Positions 63,359-64,000 of a stretch of DNA of 64,000 nt are shown one piece after another. The notes beneath the pieces are model-generated. The model did not search any database. It saw nothing but the letters and a program-made list of their open reading frames with translations, and had not been told where the DNA came from. Every line of letters begins with the position of its first letter. The first letter of the stretch is position 1. The DNA is from Lacinutrix sp. C3R15. GTDB lineage: Bacteria > Bacteroidota > Bacteroidia > Flavobacteriales > Flavobacteriaceae. Position numbers and translations under genes: made by a program. The stretch lies in assembly GCF_018860825.1 (NCBI RefSeq), contig NZ_JAHKPZ010000012.1:310001-374000 (forward strand). The letters are read 5' to 3'.

Positions 63359-64000
63359 ATGAAAACTTATACTAACCAAATTATAGGGTATGCTATATGT
63401 ATTAGTTTCTTGCTTTTATCAAACTTCACTTATTCGCAAGATTTCAATGTACAACACATACAAGATGACATAGCAAGAAGCGGTGGTACTAACACATCAT
63501 TCACACCAGTATCTTCAATTAACAACGCTATAGCTCTTGCTAACAACAATAGAAAAACAAATGCTGGTGTAAATGGGTCTTCTTCAAATCTTAATGGAGA
63601 TGATCTAGCTGGTGCAAGAGTGTTAACAGCAACCAATACTTTAAGTTATTACAGAGAGTCAGCTTCGTCAAATTCAAACATGCGCTTCAATACTTCAATC
63701 TGGGAATATATTGGTCCTAGCGCAGGAGATAACGAAATGATAGTTAGAGGTAGATATGCCGTTAACCTTAATGGAGCTACTAATACCACTACACAAACGT
63801 TAACAGGTATAAGCAATGCTGAAAAATGCATCCCTTTTATTACGGGAATTATGAATACTTCAACCAGTGAAGGCGCAGATTCTGGTACTGCTATTGCTTA
63901 TTTAGAAAACAACACTACATTAAGAATTTTAAAAGGCTCTAATGCCAATAGCGTTACCGTTTACATTACACTTGTTGAATTTACAGGTAGTAATTGGACA
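63359..64000 (+). CDS. Secreted surface protein, N-terminal part (runs off the right edge)
   Basis: The first 214 residues of an exported protein. The signal peptide (about 1-28) ends NFTYSQ. The mature start (DFNVQHIQDDIARSGG) and a low-complexity Asn/Ser/Thr-rich region (LANNNRKTNAGVNGSSS) suggest a flavobacterial surface/adhesin-like protein, of which the likely T9SS sorting domain would lie beyond the window. WEYIGPSAGDNEMIVRGRYAVNLNG may be the start of a repeated surface domain. I cannot name the family from this part. Confidence 0.75.
   Translation, partial: MKTYTNQIIGYAICISFLLLSNFTYSQDFNVQHIQDDIARSGGTNTSFTPVSSINNAIALANNNRKTNAGVNGSSSNLNGDDLAGARVLTATNTLSYYRESASSNSNMRFNTSIWEYIGPSAGDNEMIVRGRYAVNLNGATNTTTQTLTGISNAEKCIPFITGIMNTSTSEGADSGTAIAYLENNTTLRILKGSNANSVTVYITLVEFTGSNWT

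Overview
This AT-rich window looks like chromosomal DNA of a member of the Flavobacteriaceae (Bacteroidota), probably a marine genus close to Lacinutrix or Olleya. The evidence is: secreted proteins with type IX secretion (T9SS) C-terminal sorting domains of types A and B; many SPII lipoproteins; flavobacterial promoters of the form TTG-N19/20-TAnnTTTG; few Shine-Dalgarno sequences; and Bacteroidota-restricted families (DUF4290, START-like, Lacal_2735). I see no prophage, integrase, transposase or CRISPR array. The window is ordinary chromosome with several accessory patches.

Layout. 1-7.3 kb: start of a UvrD/PcrA helicase (runs off the left edge), an FMN-binding glutamate-synthase-like protein, a T9SS cargo protein, and a LytTR regulator with its beta-propeller sensor kinase. 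7.4-11.9 kb: a leftward lipoprotein operon (T9SS protein, Lgt-like transferase with an altered active-site signature, MopE-repeat lipoprotein, two paralogous small lipoproteins, and a frameshifted lipoprotein remnant). 12.2-17.4 kb: DUF7935-like protein, patatin lipase, M1 aminopeptidase and a lipid-anchored PNGase F-like glycosidase. 17.5-24 kb: RecG, an HxlR regulator divergent from a VOC protein with a clear operator, AraC regulator, MFS transporter and a TlpA-type lipoprotein. 24-35 kb: PheT, cold-shock protein, DUF2007 protein, ABC-F ATPase, a cysteine-less TlpA-like lipoprotein, SGNH hydrolase, T9SS type B protein, SDR and the SRP RNA. 35-44 kb: glutaminyl cyclase, two tandem thioesterases, a beta-helix lipoprotein, an unknown secreted protein, GlyA, fumarylacetoacetase and a DUF2911 protein.

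44.0-51.8 kb holds the most system-like block: eleven tightly spaced co-directional genes (TetR regulator, ABC1 kinase, SDR-DUF2867 fusion, 74-aa protein, SDR, glutathione peroxidase, 56-aa Lacal_2735 protein, TspO, SRPBCC protein, photolyase, NTF2-like protein). A perfect inverted repeat precedes the regulator and an intrinsic terminator ends the block. The gene content suggests a response to light, photo-oxidative or membrane stress, controlled by a TetR protein rather than the B12-dependent MerR regulator found with similar genes elsewhere.

51.8-64 kb is mostly housekeeping: MurA (catalytic Cys replaced by Asp), DUF4290, DUF493, an overlapping AAA ATPase-RecQ-Fmt operon, HU, YqgE, a class IV aminotransferase, a START-like protein and tRNA-Met. 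It ends with a T9SS-exported M14 carboxypeptidase and the start of another secreted protein that runs off the right edge.

Several start codons were moved from the longest open frame to an internal ATG because of promoter position, signal peptide or family length. Three genes appear to use TTG starts. Family assignments rest on motifs read by eye. No database search was run.
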